Of a DNA stretch of 64,000 nucleotides, positions 44,698 to 54,592 are shown piece by piece. Numbering within the stretch: position 1 is the stretch's first letter; every line of letters begins with the position of its first letter. The translations under genes and the position numbers were made by a program. A model generated the notes under the pieces. The model ran no database searches. It saw only the letters and a program-made list of their open reading frames with translations, and had not been told where the DNA came from. The stretch comes from Novispirillum itersonii subsp. itersonii ATCC 12639. GTDB taxonomy: Bacteria > Pseudomonadota > Alphaproteobacteria > Rhodospirillales > Rhodospirillaceae. The stretch covers positions 186,001 through 250,000 of the forward strand of contig NZ_KB907342.1 in assembly GCF_000381985.1 (NCBI RefSeq), in the 5' to 3' direction.

Positions 44698-47281
44698 AGA
44701 CGGTCACGGTGTCCGCGACTTTCCGGAACGAATCGATCTGGTCGAAGTTCATGTAACGGTAGATGTCCGCCGCTTTGGCGTTCACCACGGTCACCTGCTC
44801 CAGATATTCTTCGGCAGTCGGGATGCGGCCCATCAGGGCACAGACGGCGGCCAGCTCGGCGGAGCCGAGATAGACGCGGGTGTCGATCCCCAGACGGTTC
44901 GGGAAGTTACGGGTGCTGGTGGAAATCGCTGTCGAACCCTTGCGGATCTGGGCCTGGTTGCCCATGCACAGCGAGCAGCCCGGCAGTTCCATACGCGCAC
45001 CGGAGCGGCCCAGAATGCTGTAATAGCCTTCTTCGTTCAGGATCGCGGCATCCATCTTGGTCGGCGGGGCAACCCACAGACGGGTCGGGATGTCGGTCTT
45101 GCCTTCCAGCACCTTACCGGCAGCCCGGAAGTGGCCGATATTGGTCATGCACGAGCCGATGAACACTTCATCGATCTTATCGCCGGAGACTTCGCTCAGC
45201 ATCTTCACGTCGTCGGGATCGTTCGGGCAGGCGACAATCGGTTCTTTGATGTCGGCCAGATCGATTTCGATCACGGCAGCGTATTCGGCATCGGCATCGG
45301 GCTGCAGCAGCTGCGGATCGGCGATCCAGGCTTCCATCGACTTGATGCGGCGGCCAAGCGTGCGGGCATCGGAATAGCCCTCGGCGATCATCCACTTCAT
45401 CAGGGTGATGTTCGAGCGCATGTACTCGATGATCGGCTCTTTGTTCAGGCGGACGGTACAGCCGGCGGCAGATCGTTCAGCCGAGGCGTCGGTCAGTTCG
45501 AAGGCCTGTTCGACCTTCAGGTCCGGCAGGCCTTCGATTTCGAGAATACGGCCGGAGAAGACGTTCTTCTTGCCCTTCTTCTCAACGGTCAGCAGACCCT
45601 GACGGATGGCATACAGCGGGATGGCATTGACCAGATCACGCAGGGTGACGCCCGGCTGCAGTTCGCCCTTGAAGCGGACCAGCACCGATTCCGGCATATC
45701 CAGCGGCATCACGCCGGTGGCGGCGGCAAAGGCGACCAGACCCGACCCGGCCGGGAACGAAATGCCGATCGGGAAGCGGGTGTGGGAGTCGCCGCCGGTG
45801 CCGACGGTGTCGGGCAGCAGCAGACGGTTCAGCCACGAGTGGATGACGCCGTCACCCGGACGCAGGGACACACCGCCACGGGTGGAGATGAAGTCCGGCA
45901 GGGTCTTGTGGGTCTGCACGTCGACCAGCTTCGGATAGGCCGCGGTGTGGCAGAATGACTGCATCACCATATCGGCGGAGAAGCCGAGGCAGGCCAGATC
46001 CTTCAGTTCGTCGCGGGTCATCGGGCCGGTGGTGTCCTGGCTGCCGACGGTGGTCATCTTCGGCTCGCAGTAGGTGCCCGGACGGATCCCGGTCCCTTCC
46101 GGCAGGCCACAGGCACGGCCGACCATCTTCTGGGCGAGGGAGAAGCCCTTGCCGCTGTTGGTCGGATCCTTCGGCAGACGGAACAGGGTCGAAGCCGGCA
46201 GGCCGAGGGCATCACGGGCCTTGGCGGTCAGGCTACGGCCGATGATCAGCGGAATACGGCCACCGGCGCGGACTTCGTCGAACAGCACGTCAGACTTGAC
46301 GGTGAATTCGGCGATGACCTGACCGTCCTTCAGCGCCTTGCCTTCATAGGGGCGCAGCTCGATCACATCGCCCATGTTCATCTGGCCGACATCCAGCTCG
46401 ATCGGCAGGGCACCGGCGTCTTCCATGGTGTTGTAGAAGATCGGTGCGATCTTGGTGCCGAGGCAGACGCCGCCGAAGCGCTTGTTCGGCACATAGGGGA
46501 TGTCTTCGCCGGTGAACCACAGCACGCTGTTGGTGGCGGACTTACGGGACGACCCGGTGCCGACCACGTCACCGACATAGGCGACCAGATTGCCCTTGGC
46601 GCGCAGCTCTTCCAGGAACTTGACCGGACCGCGGACGCCGGCTTCTTCCGGCTCGATACCCGGGCGCGGGTTCTTCAGCATGGCGAGGGCATGCAGCGGG
46701 ATGTCCGGGCGGCTCCAGGCGTCCGGGGCCGGGGACAGGTCATCGGTGTTGGTTTCACCCGACACCTTGAACACGGTGATGGTCAGGCTTTCCGGCACTT
46801 CCGGGCGGGAGGTGAACCATTCGGCATCTGCCCAGGACTGGATCACCGCCTTGGCGTTGGCGCTGCCGGAATCGGCCAGTGCCTTGACGTCATGGAAGTA
46901 ATCGAACATCAGCAGGGTCTTCTTCAGACCTTCGGCGGCGACGGAGCCGACGTCGGCATCGTCCAGCAGCCCGATCAGCGGCTTAATGTTGAAGCCGCCG
47001 AGCATGGTGCCCAGCAGCTGGGTGGCCAGCGCGCGGGAAATCAGCGGCGAAGTGACAAAGCCCTTGGCGATATCAGCCAGGAAGCACGCCTTGACCTTGG
47101 CGGCATCATCCACCCCGGCGGGAACCCGGTTGGTGATCAGCTCGACCAGCGTCTGCTCTTCCCCCTTGGGAGGATTCTGCAGCAGGCCGATCAGCTCTTC
47201 GGTCTGCTGGGCAGACAGCGGCAGGGGCGGAATGCCAAGAGCGGCGCGCTCGGCAACATGCTGGCGATAAGCTTCAAGCAT
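44696..47281 (-). CDS. acnB: Aconitate hydratase B
   Basis: AcnB interconverts citrate and isocitrate in the TCA cycle with a [4Fe-4S] cluster; some AcnB proteins also bind RNA. The 861 residues match the bacterial AcnB length. Cluster-binding and active-site regions are visible ([13 protein letters not shown] and [13 protein letters not shown] with the Cys ligands, [22 protein letters not shown]). ATG 47281 (MLEAYRQHV) follows GGAGAG and matches the family start; an ATG 30 bases upstream has no such site. Confidence 0.96.
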   Translation of the reverse strand: MLEAYRQHVAERAALGIPPLPLSAQQTEELIGLLQNPPKGEEQTLVELITNRVPAGVDDAAKVKACFLADIAKGFVTSPLISRALATQLLGTMLGGFNIKPLIGLLDDADVGSVAAEGLKKTLLMFDYFHDVKALADSGSANAKAVIQSWADAEWFTSRPEVPESLTITVFKVSGETNTDDLSPAPDAWSRPDIPLHALAMLKNPRPGIEPEEAGVRGPVKFLEELRAKGNLVAYVGDVVGTGSSRKSATNSVLWFTGEDIPYVPNKRFGGVCLGTKIAPIFYNTMEDAGALPIELDVGQMNMGDVIELRPYEGKALKDGQVIAEFTVKSDVLFDEVRAGGRIPLIIGRSLTAKARDALGLPASTLFRLPKDPTNSGKGFSLAQKMVGRACGLPEGTGIRPGTYCEPKMTTVGSQDTTGPMTRDELKDLACLGFSADMVMQSFCHTAAYPKLVDVQTHKTLPDFISTRGGVSLRPGDGVIHSWLNRLLLPDTVGTGGDSHTRFPIGISFPAGSGLVAFAAATGVMPLDMPESVLVRFKGELQPGVTLRDLVNAIPLYAIRQGLLTVEKKGKKNVFSGRILEIEGLPDLKVEQAFELTDASAERSAAGCTVRLNKEPIIEYMRSNITLMKWMIAEGYSDARTLGRRIKSMEAWIADPQLLQPDADAEYAAVIEIDLADIKEPIVACPNDPDDVKMLSEVSGDKIDEVFIGSCMTNIGHFRAAGKVLEGKTDIPTRLWVAPPTKMDAAILNEEGYYSILGRSGARMELPGCSLCMGNQAQIRKGSTAISTSTRNFPNRLGIDTRVYLGSAELAAVCALMGRIPTAEEYLEQVTVVNAKAADIYRYMNFDQIDSFRKVADTVTV

Positions 47282-47602
47282 CGATGTTCTCTCCAGGGTT
47301 AATTGGGTCATGACAGCATCAGCAACAGGGTCTGTGTCTCTGCAGGGGCCTGACACCGCTCCGGTTGCCCGGGCTGTCATGCGGGCGGATTATGCGGCGC
47401 ATTATGCTTGGTGATGACTGCACTTTCCATCCTCGCCGCATATCTTGATGGGGAAAGTTGATGCTTTTATGCTTTTTCCACCCGATTGGGTAGGTCTGAA
47501 ATGCGCCGAAGGGTAGGGGAATGTATGAAATGTGAAGATAGGTGCGCTGTGCCCTGCCCGCAAGAATGGGTAGGGCCTCCGTCACGGTGGCATCGGCTGT
47601 GG
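47282..47602 (-). promoter_or_regulatory. acnB upstream region
   Basis: This 320-base stretch should hold the acnB promoter. The heptamer CCTACCC (minus strand) occurs three times, at 47488-47494, 47511-47517 and 47568-47574; spacing is irregular, so it may be chance. A long open frame on the minus strand here has poor codon use and I do not call it a gene. Confidence 0.35.
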
Positions 47603-47822
47603 AAAAATAAAAAAAGACCCCAGTCCGGTAGGACTGGGGCCAAGGTGAACAGGGAGGCTTCACGTCTGGGAGACGTAGGATCCGAAGACCCTTCGTCGGG
47701 CCGAAGGCCCGACTAAGGTGATACAGGCTCTGGGAGGATGACCTGATCACCGATCCGGTAGGCGCCAGCCGGAGAACCGTACCGGCGCTGCATTCCGTCG
47801 GAGCGCTGTGCAGCGCGTCCAT
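47603..47822 (-). ncRNA. Candidate small regulatory RNA with repeated CUCCC motifs
   Basis: Read on the minus strand, a -10-like TATAAC (47829-47834) precedes about 220 bases that end in an excellent terminator: nine-bp stem CCCCAGTCC/GGACTGGGG (47618-47639), then a run of U (47609-47615). Internal hairpins are GGTGAT...ATCACC (47717-47751, long loop with CCUCCC), GTCGGGCC/GGCCCGAC (47695-47713) and ACGTCT/AGACGT (47662-47676, loop CCC). CUCCC also occurs near 47652. Such anti-Shine-Dalgarno loops are typical of alphaproteobacterial trans-acting sRNAs. It could instead be an attenuated acnB leader. Confidence 0.5.
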
Positions 47823-47937
47823 GTCCCTGTTATAGAGGTGTCTCTGATATTGCACCACAGCAAAAGCCGCTGCACTGATATGCGACGCGCGCATACCTTT
47901 TGGATTCTTTCAAAATCGTTACAATTTCTTAGCGCTG

Positions 47938-47973
47938 AAGAAAAAAGGCACCTTCGATTCTGAAGGTGCCTTT
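47938..47973 (-). terminator. Terminator of the LysR gene
   Basis: Perfect 12-bp stem (47944-47955 with 47962-47973) and, on the minus strand, a U-run (A-run 47941-47946), 32 bases after the LysR stop. Confidence 0.88.
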
Positions 47974-48004
47974 AATTCTCGGGAAATGAGACGGGCTTGT
48001 CTGC

Positions 48005-48913
48005 TTACAGGCTGTTTTCGCTCAGTTTCTGCAGCAGGAAATCACGGAAGACCATCACCCGCTTGGAATGGCGGAGTTCTTCCGGATACACAAAGTAGCA
48101 GTCAAAGCTCGGGCCACGCAGTTCCGGCAGGACCTGCACCAGATTGGTGGCGACGGTCGAGAAGTAATCCGGCAGGGCGGCAATCCCCAGCCCGGACCGG
48201 ACCGCGCGGTAGATGCCATAGATGTTATTGACCCGCAGCACCGGCTGACGCGGGGTGGATGTGCCCGCCGACAGCAGCCAGTTCATATTCTCAACCGGGG
48301 CCTTGGCATCGTCGCCATAAACGATCAGGCGGTGGTTATCCAGATCCGCCGGAGTTTTCGGCATGCCGTACTTTTTCAGATATTCCGGCGCGGCGTAGAC
48401 ATTGTAATGCAGCGCGATCAGGTGACGCTGGATCAGGTCCGGCTGGCGCGGCGCGTTAAAGCGGATGGCCACGTCGGCCTCACGCATTGCCAGATCCACT
48501 TCGCCGTCATCCAGCAGCATCGACATTTCGATGCCGGGATAGGTCTCCATGAATTCCTTGATACGCGGCGTCAGCCACACCGACCCGAAGGCGACGGTGG
48601 TGGTGATCTTCAGCGGGCCTTCCGGCCGTTCGCGGCTTTCGGTGATCCGCGCCTCGGCCATGGCCAGTTTGGCGAACACTTCATGCACCGTCCGGTACAG
48701 CAGTTCGCCCTGTTCGGTCAGAATCAGGCCTCGGGCATGACGGTGGAAGAGGGAGACATGCAGGCTTTCTTCCAGCGCGCTGATCTGGCGGCTGACCGCC
48801 GACTGGCTGAGGTTCAGCACTTCTCCGGCGTGGGTGAAACTGCCAGCCTCCGCCACAGTGTGGAAAACCCTCAGTTTGTCCCAGTCCATCATGCTGGCTT
48901 GCCGCGTCGGCAT
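48005..48913 (-). CDS. LysR-family transcriptional regulator
   Basis: The 302-residue protein has the LysR N-terminal helix-turn-helix (WDKLRVFHTVAEAGSFTHAGEVLNLSQSAVSRQISALEE, residues 10-48) and a periplasmic-binding-protein-like effector domain (about 95-295). ATG 48913 is preferred because CAGGGG lies upstream; MMDWDK seven residues later is the conserved core start. It lies downstream of trxB on the same strand but behind a terminator. The effector is not known. Confidence 0.9.
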   Translation of the reverse strand: MPTRQASMMDWDKLRVFHTVAEAGSFTHAGEVLNLSQSAVSRQISALEESLHVSLFHRHARGLILTEQGELLYRTVHEVFAKLAMAEARITESRERPEGPLKITTTVAFGSVWLTPRIKEFMETYPGIEMSMLLDDGEVDLAMREADVAIRFNAPRQPDLIQRHLIALHYNVYAAPEYLKKYGMPKTPADLDNHRLIVYGDDAKAPVENMNWLLSAGTSTPRQPVLRVNNIYGIYRAVRSGLGIAALPDYFSTVATNLVQVLPELRGPSFDCYFVYPEELRHSKRVMVFRDFLLQKLSENSL

Positions 48914-48984
48914 TATGCGCCCCTGTTAAAAACGGCGGTCCCGTCAAGGCCGGAACCAATTCTCTACCATATCGGTAGCATTGC

Positions 48985-49024
48985 AAAAAACGCAAGGGTG
49001 GGTGCGGAGAATCCGCGCCCACCC
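48985..49024 (-). terminator. Terminator of trxB
   Basis: Twelve-bp stem with one G-T pair (48996-49007 with 49013-49024), followed on the minus strand by TTGCGTTTTTT. It separates trxB from the LysR gene. Confidence 0.8.
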
Positions 49025-49047
49025 TGCAAAAAAGGTATGGCTTAGTC

Positions 49048-49995
49048 TTAGTGGCCGTCGGTGGCCTGAAGGAAGCGGTCGGCTTCCAGCGCCGCCATGC
49101 AACCGGTGCCTGCGGCGGTGACCGCCTGACGGAAAATATGATCCTGCACGTCACCAGCCGCAAACACGCCGGGCACATTTGTGGCGGTCGAGTCGGGTTT
49201 TGTGATCAGGTAGCCGGTCTCATCCATGTCCAGCTGACCGGTGAACAGCTCTGTATTCGGTTTGTGGCCGATGGCGATGAACACACCGTCACACGGGACA
49301 TCTGACAGCGCCCCGGTCTTGATGTTCTTCAGCCGCACGCCGGTCACCGCTTCCGGCATACCGCCGCCGGTGATTTCGTCGATGACGCTGTCCCACACCA
49401 CGGTAATTTTCGGGTGCTTGAACAGACGGTCCTGCATGATCCGCTCCGCCCGGAAGCTGTCACGGCGATGCACCACCGTCACCTTTCCGGCAATGTTGGC
49501 CAGATACAGGGCTTCCTCGACAGCGGTGTTGCCGCCGCCGACCACCACCACGTCTTTCCCCCGGAAGAAGAAGCCGTCGCAGGTGGCACAGGCGGAGACG
49601 CCAAGACCGGAATACTTCTGTTCACTGTCCAGACCCAGCCACTTGGCCGAGGCCCCGGTGGCAATGATCAGGGTATCGGCGAAATAGGTGTCGCCGCCGT
49701 CGGTGGTGACGGTGAACGGGCGCTTGCTCAGGTCAACGGTGGTGGCCAGATCGTAGACGATCTTTGCGCCGCAGTGTTCGGCCTGCTTCTGCATCTGCTC
49801 CATCAGCCACGGGCCCTGAATCGGGTCGGCGAAGCCGGGGTAGTTCTCGACATCGGTGGTGATGGTCAGCTGCCCGCCCGGCTGGAGCCCGGCCAGCATC
49901 ACCGGCTCCAGGTTAGCGCGGGAGGTGTAGATGGCGGCGGTGCAGCCTGCGGCACCCGATCCGAGGATCAGGACCTTGGTCCGGTGTTCGGCCAT
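49048..49995 (-). CDS. trxB: Thioredoxin-disulfide reductase
   Basis: TrxB passes electrons from NADPH through FAD to thioredoxin. The 315 residues show the FAD motif GSGAAG (12-17), the redox pair CATC (C136 and C139), the NADPH motif GGGNTAVEEA and the second FAD motif AAGDVQD. AAGGA directly before ATG 49995 fixes the start. It neighbours the peroxiredoxin gene, which uses thioredoxin-type reductant. Confidence 0.96.
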   Translation of the reverse strand: MAEHRTKVLILGSGAAGCTAAIYTSRANLEPVMLAGLQPGGQLTITTDVENYPGFADPIQGPWLMEQMQKQAEHCGAKIVYDLATTVDLSKRPFTVTTDGGDTYFADTLIIATGASAKWLGLDSEQKYSGLGVSACATCDGFFFRGKDVVVVGGGNTAVEEALYLANIAGKVTVVHRRDSFRAERIMQDRLFKHPKITVVWDSVIDEITGGGMPEAVTGVRLKNIKTGALSDVPCDGVFIAIGHKPNTELFTGQLDMDETGYLITKPDSTATNVPGVFAAGDVQDHIFRQAVTAAGTGCMAALEADRFLQATDGH

Positions 49996-50107
49996 AAAAG
50001 GAATCCTTGCGAAACTGGGGTCATGCGTTGGGCTGAAGATAGTGATCCCCGCCCGGGGATGCAACGGCATAACCGGGGCCCTGACCGGCCTGAGGCGAGG
50101 CGCTGAA

Positions 50108-50141
50108 AAGGAAAACGGGGCCTTCCGGATGGAAGGCCCCG
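50108..50141 (-). terminator. Terminator of the peroxiredoxin gene
   Basis: Perfect 11-bp stem (50116-50126 with 50131-50141), GGAT loop, then TTTTCCTTTT on the minus strand. Confidence 0.85.
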
Positions 50142-50171
50142 CTGACCGCAGCGCTCTGTATCCCGTTGGGA

Positions 50172-50795
50172 TTACAGGTTGCCGGCTTCTTCCTTCAGGA
50201 AGGCAGCGACGCCGTCGGGGGTGGCGGTCATGCCCTTCTTGCCCTTGGTCCAGCCAGCCGGGCAGACTTCGCCATGTTCTTCATGGAACTGCAGGGCATC
50301 AACCAGACGCAGCGCTTCGTCAACGTTCCGGCCCAGCGGCAGGTCGTTGATGGTGGCGTGGCGCACGTTGCCGGCCTTGTCGATCAGGAACGAGCCGCGC
50401 AGGGCGACACCGGCGTTCTCGATCAGCACGCCGAAGGAACGGGCGATGTTCTTGTTCAGGTCAGCCACCAGCGGGAAGCCGACATTGCCCAGACCACCGT
50501 CTTCCACCGGGGTCTTCTTCCACGCCAGATGGGTGAACTGGCTGTCGACGGAAATGCCGACAACCTTGCAGCCCGCTTCTTCAAACTTCTTCAGGCGATG
50601 GTCGTGGGCAATGATTTCCGACGGGCAGACGAAGGTGAAGTCCAGCGGGTAGAAGAACACCCAGCCGTAGGAGCCGTTCAGATAGTCCTTCAGATTGAAG
50701 GCAGGGTTGATGGTGTTGTCACCCATCACGGCCTGCGCGGTGAAGTCCGGGGCGGCCTTGCCGACGAGGGTGCCGACATTCAGCTGTTCGGTCAT
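50172..50795 (-). CDS. Typical 2-Cys peroxiredoxin (AhpC/Prx1 type)
   Basis: The enzyme reduces H2O2 and organic peroxides. In 207 residues the peroxidatic Cys is C57 (DFTFVCPSE) and the resolving Cys C178 (HGEVCPAGW), the typical 2-Cys arrangement. The C-terminal tail after C178 is as long as in sensitive Prx1/Prx6-like bacterial enzymes. ATG 50795 gives the normal N-terminus MTEQLNVG. No ahpD or ahpF is adjacent; trxB lies just downstream. Confidence 0.93.
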   Translation of the reverse strand: MTEQLNVGTLVGKAAPDFTAQAVMGDNTINPAFNLKDYLNGSYGWVFFYPLDFTFVCPSEIIAHDHRLKKFEEAGCKVVGISVDSQFTHLAWKKTPVEDGGLGNVGFPLVADLNKNIARSFGVLIENAGVALRGSFLIDKAGNVRHATINDLPLGRNVDEALRLVDALQFHEEHGEVCPAGWTKGKKGMTATPDGVAAFLKEEAGNL

Positions 50796-51328
50796 GGAAA
50801 ATCACTCCATCTGGGAGATCTGACTGAGAGATCTGAAAAACACGAGGTGAAAAAAGGCTTTGTGGTCAATCGTCCCGCCCTGTCCGGTGCAATACCGGAG
50901 TCGGGGGCAGGGAATTGCGGGATGACCTTATGCCGCCCGTCGGCCGGTTTCAACCCTGGAGCCGTTAAAAGACCGTGTCCGGCAAAACATTGGCGGGAAC
51001 TCCGGTGATGTGGTTTTGGGATACCCTTATGTGTTCGATAAATATGAATTTTTGCAAAGGCTCGTATTGTCCTTGCGCTCAGGGGGCGAGGGATTGTAAT
51101 TTCATTTCGTGATGGTCGGTAAAAATCCCGGAAATCACCGGAAGCGCCCGGAAGGGCCCCGATAACAACAGGTCGTCCAGCGGCCCCGCCCGCGCTGTGA
51201 TCCCGGTCAGTCCCCGATCCCGTATTTCCGGGGGGTGCCGGATGACTCCACCGGCTGCCGGAGGCGGCGACCGAACAGGGTGGGCTCCCGATGATGGACT
51301 TGCCAGTAACGTGCTCTGAGATGAAGTG
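50796..51328. other. Intergenic region between divergent peroxiredoxin and Lrp genes
   Basis: About 530 bases without a credible gene. An A/T-rich patch (51027-51055) contains TTGCAA on the minus strand and is the likely peroxiredoxin promoter. No OxyR-type box or hairpin with a T-run was recognised. Confidence 0.4.
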
Positions 51329-51359
51329 CCTATTTGTGACAGGGGCCCTATTTGTGACA
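51329..51359. promoter_or_regulatory. Two direct repeats upstream of the Lrp-type gene
   Basis: CCTATTTGTGACA occurs twice (51329-51341 and 51347-51359), 18 bases apart, and the second copy ends 14 bases before the ATG. The position suggests an autoregulatory site, or a tandem duplication. Confidence 0.5.
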
Positions 51360-51373
51360 AGGGAACGAATCGC

Positions 51374-51877
51374 ATGCAGCGGGTGAAGCTGGACCGGATT
51401 GACCGGCGCATTCTCCGTGATCTGCAGGATGATGGCCGGATGACCAACGTGGAGCTGGCCCGCCGTGCCGGGATTTCAGCTCCCCCCTGCCTGCGCCGGG
51501 TCCGGGCGCTGGAAGAGGCAGGCTATATACGCGGCTACCATGCCAATGTCGATCCCCATGCCCTTGGCTACAACGTCACGGTCTTTGCTCAGGTCGGCCT
51601 GAACAGTCAGGCTGAAGCTGATCTGCGGGCCTTCGAGGCGCTGGTGAACGGCTGGGAGCAGGTGCGGGAATGCCACATGCTGGCCGGGGAAACCGATTTT
51701 CTGCTGAAAGTGGTTGCCAAGGACTGGGATGACTATCAGCGCTTTCTGACCACCCGGCTGACTGCGGCCCCGAATGTGGCCCATGTGAAAAGCGCATTGG
51801 CGATTCGCACCGGCAAGCTGAAGCCGGGCGTGCCGATTGACACGGAAGAAGGGCCCGACGTCATTTTTGATAAATGA
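51374..51877 (+). CDS. Lrp/AsnC-family transcriptional regulator
   Basis: The 167-residue protein has the AsnC helix-turn-helix (LDRIDRRILRDLQDDGRMTNVELARRAGISAPPCLRRVRALEEAGYI, about 5-55) and a C-terminal RAM ligand domain (about 70-150, with CHMLAGETDFLLKV). ATG 51374 follows AAGGGA; a GTG-started extension over the direct repeats is in frame but unlikely. Target amino acid unknown. Confidence 0.92.
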   Translation: MQRVKLDRIDRRILRDLQDDGRMTNVELARRAGISAPPCLRRVRALEEAGYIRGYHANVDPHALGYNVTVFAQVGLNSQAEADLRAFEALVNGWEQVRECHMLAGETDFLLKVVAKDWDDYQRFLTTRLTAAPNVAHVKSALAIRTGKLKPGVPIDTEEGPDVIFDK

Positions 51878-51905
51878 CCGTCCTGTCCCGGTTTTGAGAA
51901 GACAG

Positions 51906-51946
51906 CAGGGGGTGCATCCGGTTCCGGGATGCGCCCCCTGTTTTTT
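51906..51946 (+). terminator. Terminator of the Lrp-type gene
   Basis: Fourteen-bp stem with one G-T pair (51906-51919 with 51927-51940) followed by six T residues. Confidence 0.9.
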
Positions 51947-51977
51947 GTAGCCTGTCTGGCTGTTATCGGAAGGGGCG

Positions 51978-53861
51978 TTACAGTTCCACCTGTCCGCCCA
52001 GCTCCACCACCCGGCCCGGCGGCAGGCGGAAGAAGCCCATCGCCCCGGTGGCGCTGCGGGCCATCCACGCAAACAGGTTGATCTGCCACAGAGGCAGGGT
52101 CTGATCCCGCGAGGGGATGATGGTTTCCCGCGACAGGAAGTAGGAGATATTCATCGGCTCATAGAAGAAGCCGAGATCCTGTTCCTTGGCCAGTGCCATG
52201 GTTTTTGGCACATCAGGGGTTTCCATAAAGCCGTACGTCAGGGTCAGCCGGATCAGGCCGGGCGCGATTTCCCGCGCTTCCAGCCGTTTGTCATCGGCAA
52301 CGACCGGAACTTCCTGTGTCACCACAGTCAGCAGAATCACCCGTTCGTGGGCGACTTTATTGTGCTTGAGGTTATGCATCAGGGCCAGCGGCAGCCCCTC
52401 GGTGGTGCCGGTCAGGAAGACGGCGGTCCCGGGGACCCGGGCCACCCGGCCGCTGGCGACCAGACTGGAATAATGTTCGTCGGGCAGACTGCCATCGGTC
52501 AGGCGGCTGATCAGCAGGCGTCGTCCGGTCTTCCAGGTGGTCAGAATGATGAACAGGATGGCCGCCAGCCCCAGCGGGACCCAGCCGCCATTGCCGATCT
52601 TGACGATGTTGGACAGGAAGAAAGCCATGTCGATGGTCAGGAAAATCGTGCAGGCGACAATGATCCGTGGGGTTTTCCATGACCACAGCACCCGCATTGC
52701 CAGTGCCAGCATCAGGGTGGTGATCACCATGTTGCCGGTGACGGCAATGCCATAGGCTGCGGCCAGCCCGCTGGAGGTCTTGAAGGTCAGGACCAGCGCC
52801 ACACAGGCGATCATCAGCGCCCAGTTGATCAGCGGAATATAGATCTGACCGATTTCATGTTCCGAGGTGTGGACGATGGTCATCCGGGGCAGATAGCCAA
52901 GCTGAATGGCCTGCCGGCTGATCGAGAAGGCCCCGGAGATCACCGCCTGAGAGGCAATGATGGTTGCCAGGGTCGCCATGATCACCAGGGGCAGGATCAG
53001 CCCCTTGGGGGCCAGCAGGAAGAAGGGGTTTTCCACCGCTGCCGGGGTTTTCAGCAGCAGGGCTCCTTGCCCCAGATAGTTCAGGATCAGGGCAGGCATC
53101 ACCAGAATGTACCAGCCGAGACGGATCGCCGGGCGGCCGAAATGCCCCATGTCGGCATACAGGGCTTCCGCCCCGGTGACGGCCAGCACCACCGCACCCA
53201 GAATCAGCAGACCGGTGAAGCCGTTGCTGGCCAGAAACAGGACGGCATGATGCGGGCTGAGGGCGGCGAGAACCGCAGGCGCAGATGCGATGCCGTGGAT
53301 TCCCAGGGCCCCGATCGCCAGAAACCACAGAATGCACACCGGCCCGAACAGCTTGCCGACCAGATCCGTCCCGAAGCGCTGGATCACGAACAGGCCGATC
53401 AGGATGGTGACGGTGATCGGCACCACCGCCTCTTCCATGTGGGGAACGGCGATTTTTAGCCCTTCTACCGCCGACAGCACCGACACCGCCGGGGTGATGA
53501 CGCAATCCCCGTAAAACAGCGCGGCGGCAAGAATTCCGATAGACGCCACGGTGGGCAAGTAACGGGATCCCGATGGCAGGGCGGCACTCAGGCGGGCCAT
53601 CAGGGCCAGACTGCCGCCTTCGCCCCGGTTGTCGGCCCGCATCACGAACACCACGTACTTCACCGACACCACCAGCGTCAGTGTCCAGACAATCAGCGAC
53701 AGCGCGCCGAGAATATGGGGCTTATCCAGTGGCAGGGGATGTTCCCCGGCGAAGGTTTCTTTCAGGGCGTACAGCGGACTGGTGCCGATGTCTCCGAAGA
53801 CGACTCCGATCGCGCCGATCATCAGCGGCATCAGGCCTCTCTTCGCGGGGGTGGCGGTCAT
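51978..53861 (-). CDS. kup: Low-affinity potassium transporter Kup
   Basis: The 627-residue K+/H+ symporter has the Kup start MIGAIGVVFGDIGTSPLYALKE, about 12 membrane helices up to residue 450 and a cytoplasmic C-terminal domain. GEGGSLALMA and YGDCVITPAVSVLSAVEGL are family motifs. It is convergent with the Lrp gene and lies downstream of greA without a clear terminator between (a T-less hairpin is at 53931-53965). Confidence 0.95.
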   Translation of the reverse strand: MTATPAKRGLMPLMIGAIGVVFGDIGTSPLYALKETFAGEHPLPLDKPHILGALSLIVWTLTLVVSVKYVVFVMRADNRGEGGSLALMARLSAALPSGSRYLPTVASIGILAAALFYGDCVITPAVSVLSAVEGLKIAVPHMEEAVVPITVTILIGLFVIQRFGTDLVGKLFGPVCILWFLAIGALGIHGIASAPAVLAALSPHHAVLFLASNGFTGLLILGAVVLAVTGAEALYADMGHFGRPAIRLGWYILVMPALILNYLGQGALLLKTPAAVENPFFLLAPKGLILPLVIMATLATIIASQAVISGAFSISRQAIQLGYLPRMTIVHTSEHEIGQIYIPLINWALMIACVALVLTFKTSSGLAAAYGIAVTGNMVITTLMLALAMRVLWSWKTPRIIVACTIFLTIDMAFFLSNIVKIGNGGWVPLGLAAILFIILTTWKTGRRLLISRLTDGSLPDEHYSSLVASGRVARVPGTAVFLTGTTEGLPLALMHNLKHNKVAHERVILLTVVTQEVPVVADDKRLEAREIAPGLIRLTLTYGFMETPDVPKTMALAKEQDLGFFYEPMNISYFLSRETIIPSRDQTLPLWQINLFAWMARSATGAMGFFRLPPGRVVELGGQVEL

Positions 53862-53998
53862 GGTCAGGTTCCGTCAGCAGCCGTCAGGGCAGAATAGAAG
53901 AGTTATAAACACAAAGGGGGCCAGACACGGCAGCAGCGCCGGAACGGACCGCTCCGGCGCTGCTGTTGTATCATGATCGGGCCGCGGCTCCGAGGTCC

Positions 53999-54472
53999 TC
54001 AGATGAAGCGGACCTTGACCACTTCGTAGGACCGGGACCCACCCGGGGCGGCCACTTCGGCGGTATCGCCGCTGGCCTTGCCGATCAGGGCCTTCGCCAG
54101 CGGTGAGGCGATCGAGATGCGGCCCGCTTCCAGATTGGCTTCATGCGGGCCGACGATCTGGTAGGTCACTTCTTCATCCGTGTCTTCATCTGCCAGAGTC
54201 ACGGTGGCCCCGAACCGGATGGTGGAGCCTGACAGCTTGGTGATGTCGATCACGTCCGCGCGGGAGATGACATCCTCCAGCTCGGCGATCCGCCCTTCAA
54301 TAAAGCTCTGACGCTCACGGGCAGCATGGTACTCGGCGTTTTCCGACAGGTCGCCGTGTTCACGCGCTTCGGCAATCGCCTTAATGACACCCGGACGCTC
54401 CACCGACCGCAGGGTGCGGAGTTCGTCTTCAAGGGCTTTGATGCCCGCCGGGGTCATGGGGATCTTTTCCAT
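53999..54472 (-). CDS. greA: Transcription elongation factor GreA
   Basis: GreA rescues backtracked RNA polymerase by stimulating transcript cleavage. The 157 residues show the N-terminal coiled coil with the acidic tip ([17 protein letters not shown]41 and E44) and the C-terminal globular domain ([23 protein letters not shown]). It follows carB on the same strand, a neighbourhood common in Rhodospirillales. Confidence 0.96.
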   Translation of the reverse strand: MEKIPMTPAGIKALEDELRTLRSVERPGVIKAIAEAREHGDLSENAEYHAARERQSFIEGRIAELEDVISRADVIDITKLSGSTIRFGATVTLADEDTDEEVTYQIVGPHEANLEAGRISIASPLAKALIGKASGDTAEVAAPGGSRSYEVVKVRFI

Positions 54473-54592
54473 TACAACCCAGTCCTTCTCTCAGCGTGCG
54501 GCCTTACCCCCTAATGGATCGGCTCCGCCACGCGGTACATCCAACCTGCCACAGACCACCGGCACCGTGGCGCGGTGGGGGCCGTTTCAGGC

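Noticed and set aside
47603-47838. 6S RNA, RNase P RNA, tmRNA or SRP RNA at the candidate sRNA locus
   Set aside because: None of the conserved signature sequences of these RNAs is visible, and the short pairing AACAGGGA/TCCCTGTT alone does not make a 6S-type rod.
47319-47894. Long open frame (about 191 codons) on the minus strand upstream of acnB
   Set aside because: It runs through the terminator and hairpins of the candidate sRNA, has no recognisable domain and no good ribosome-binding site.
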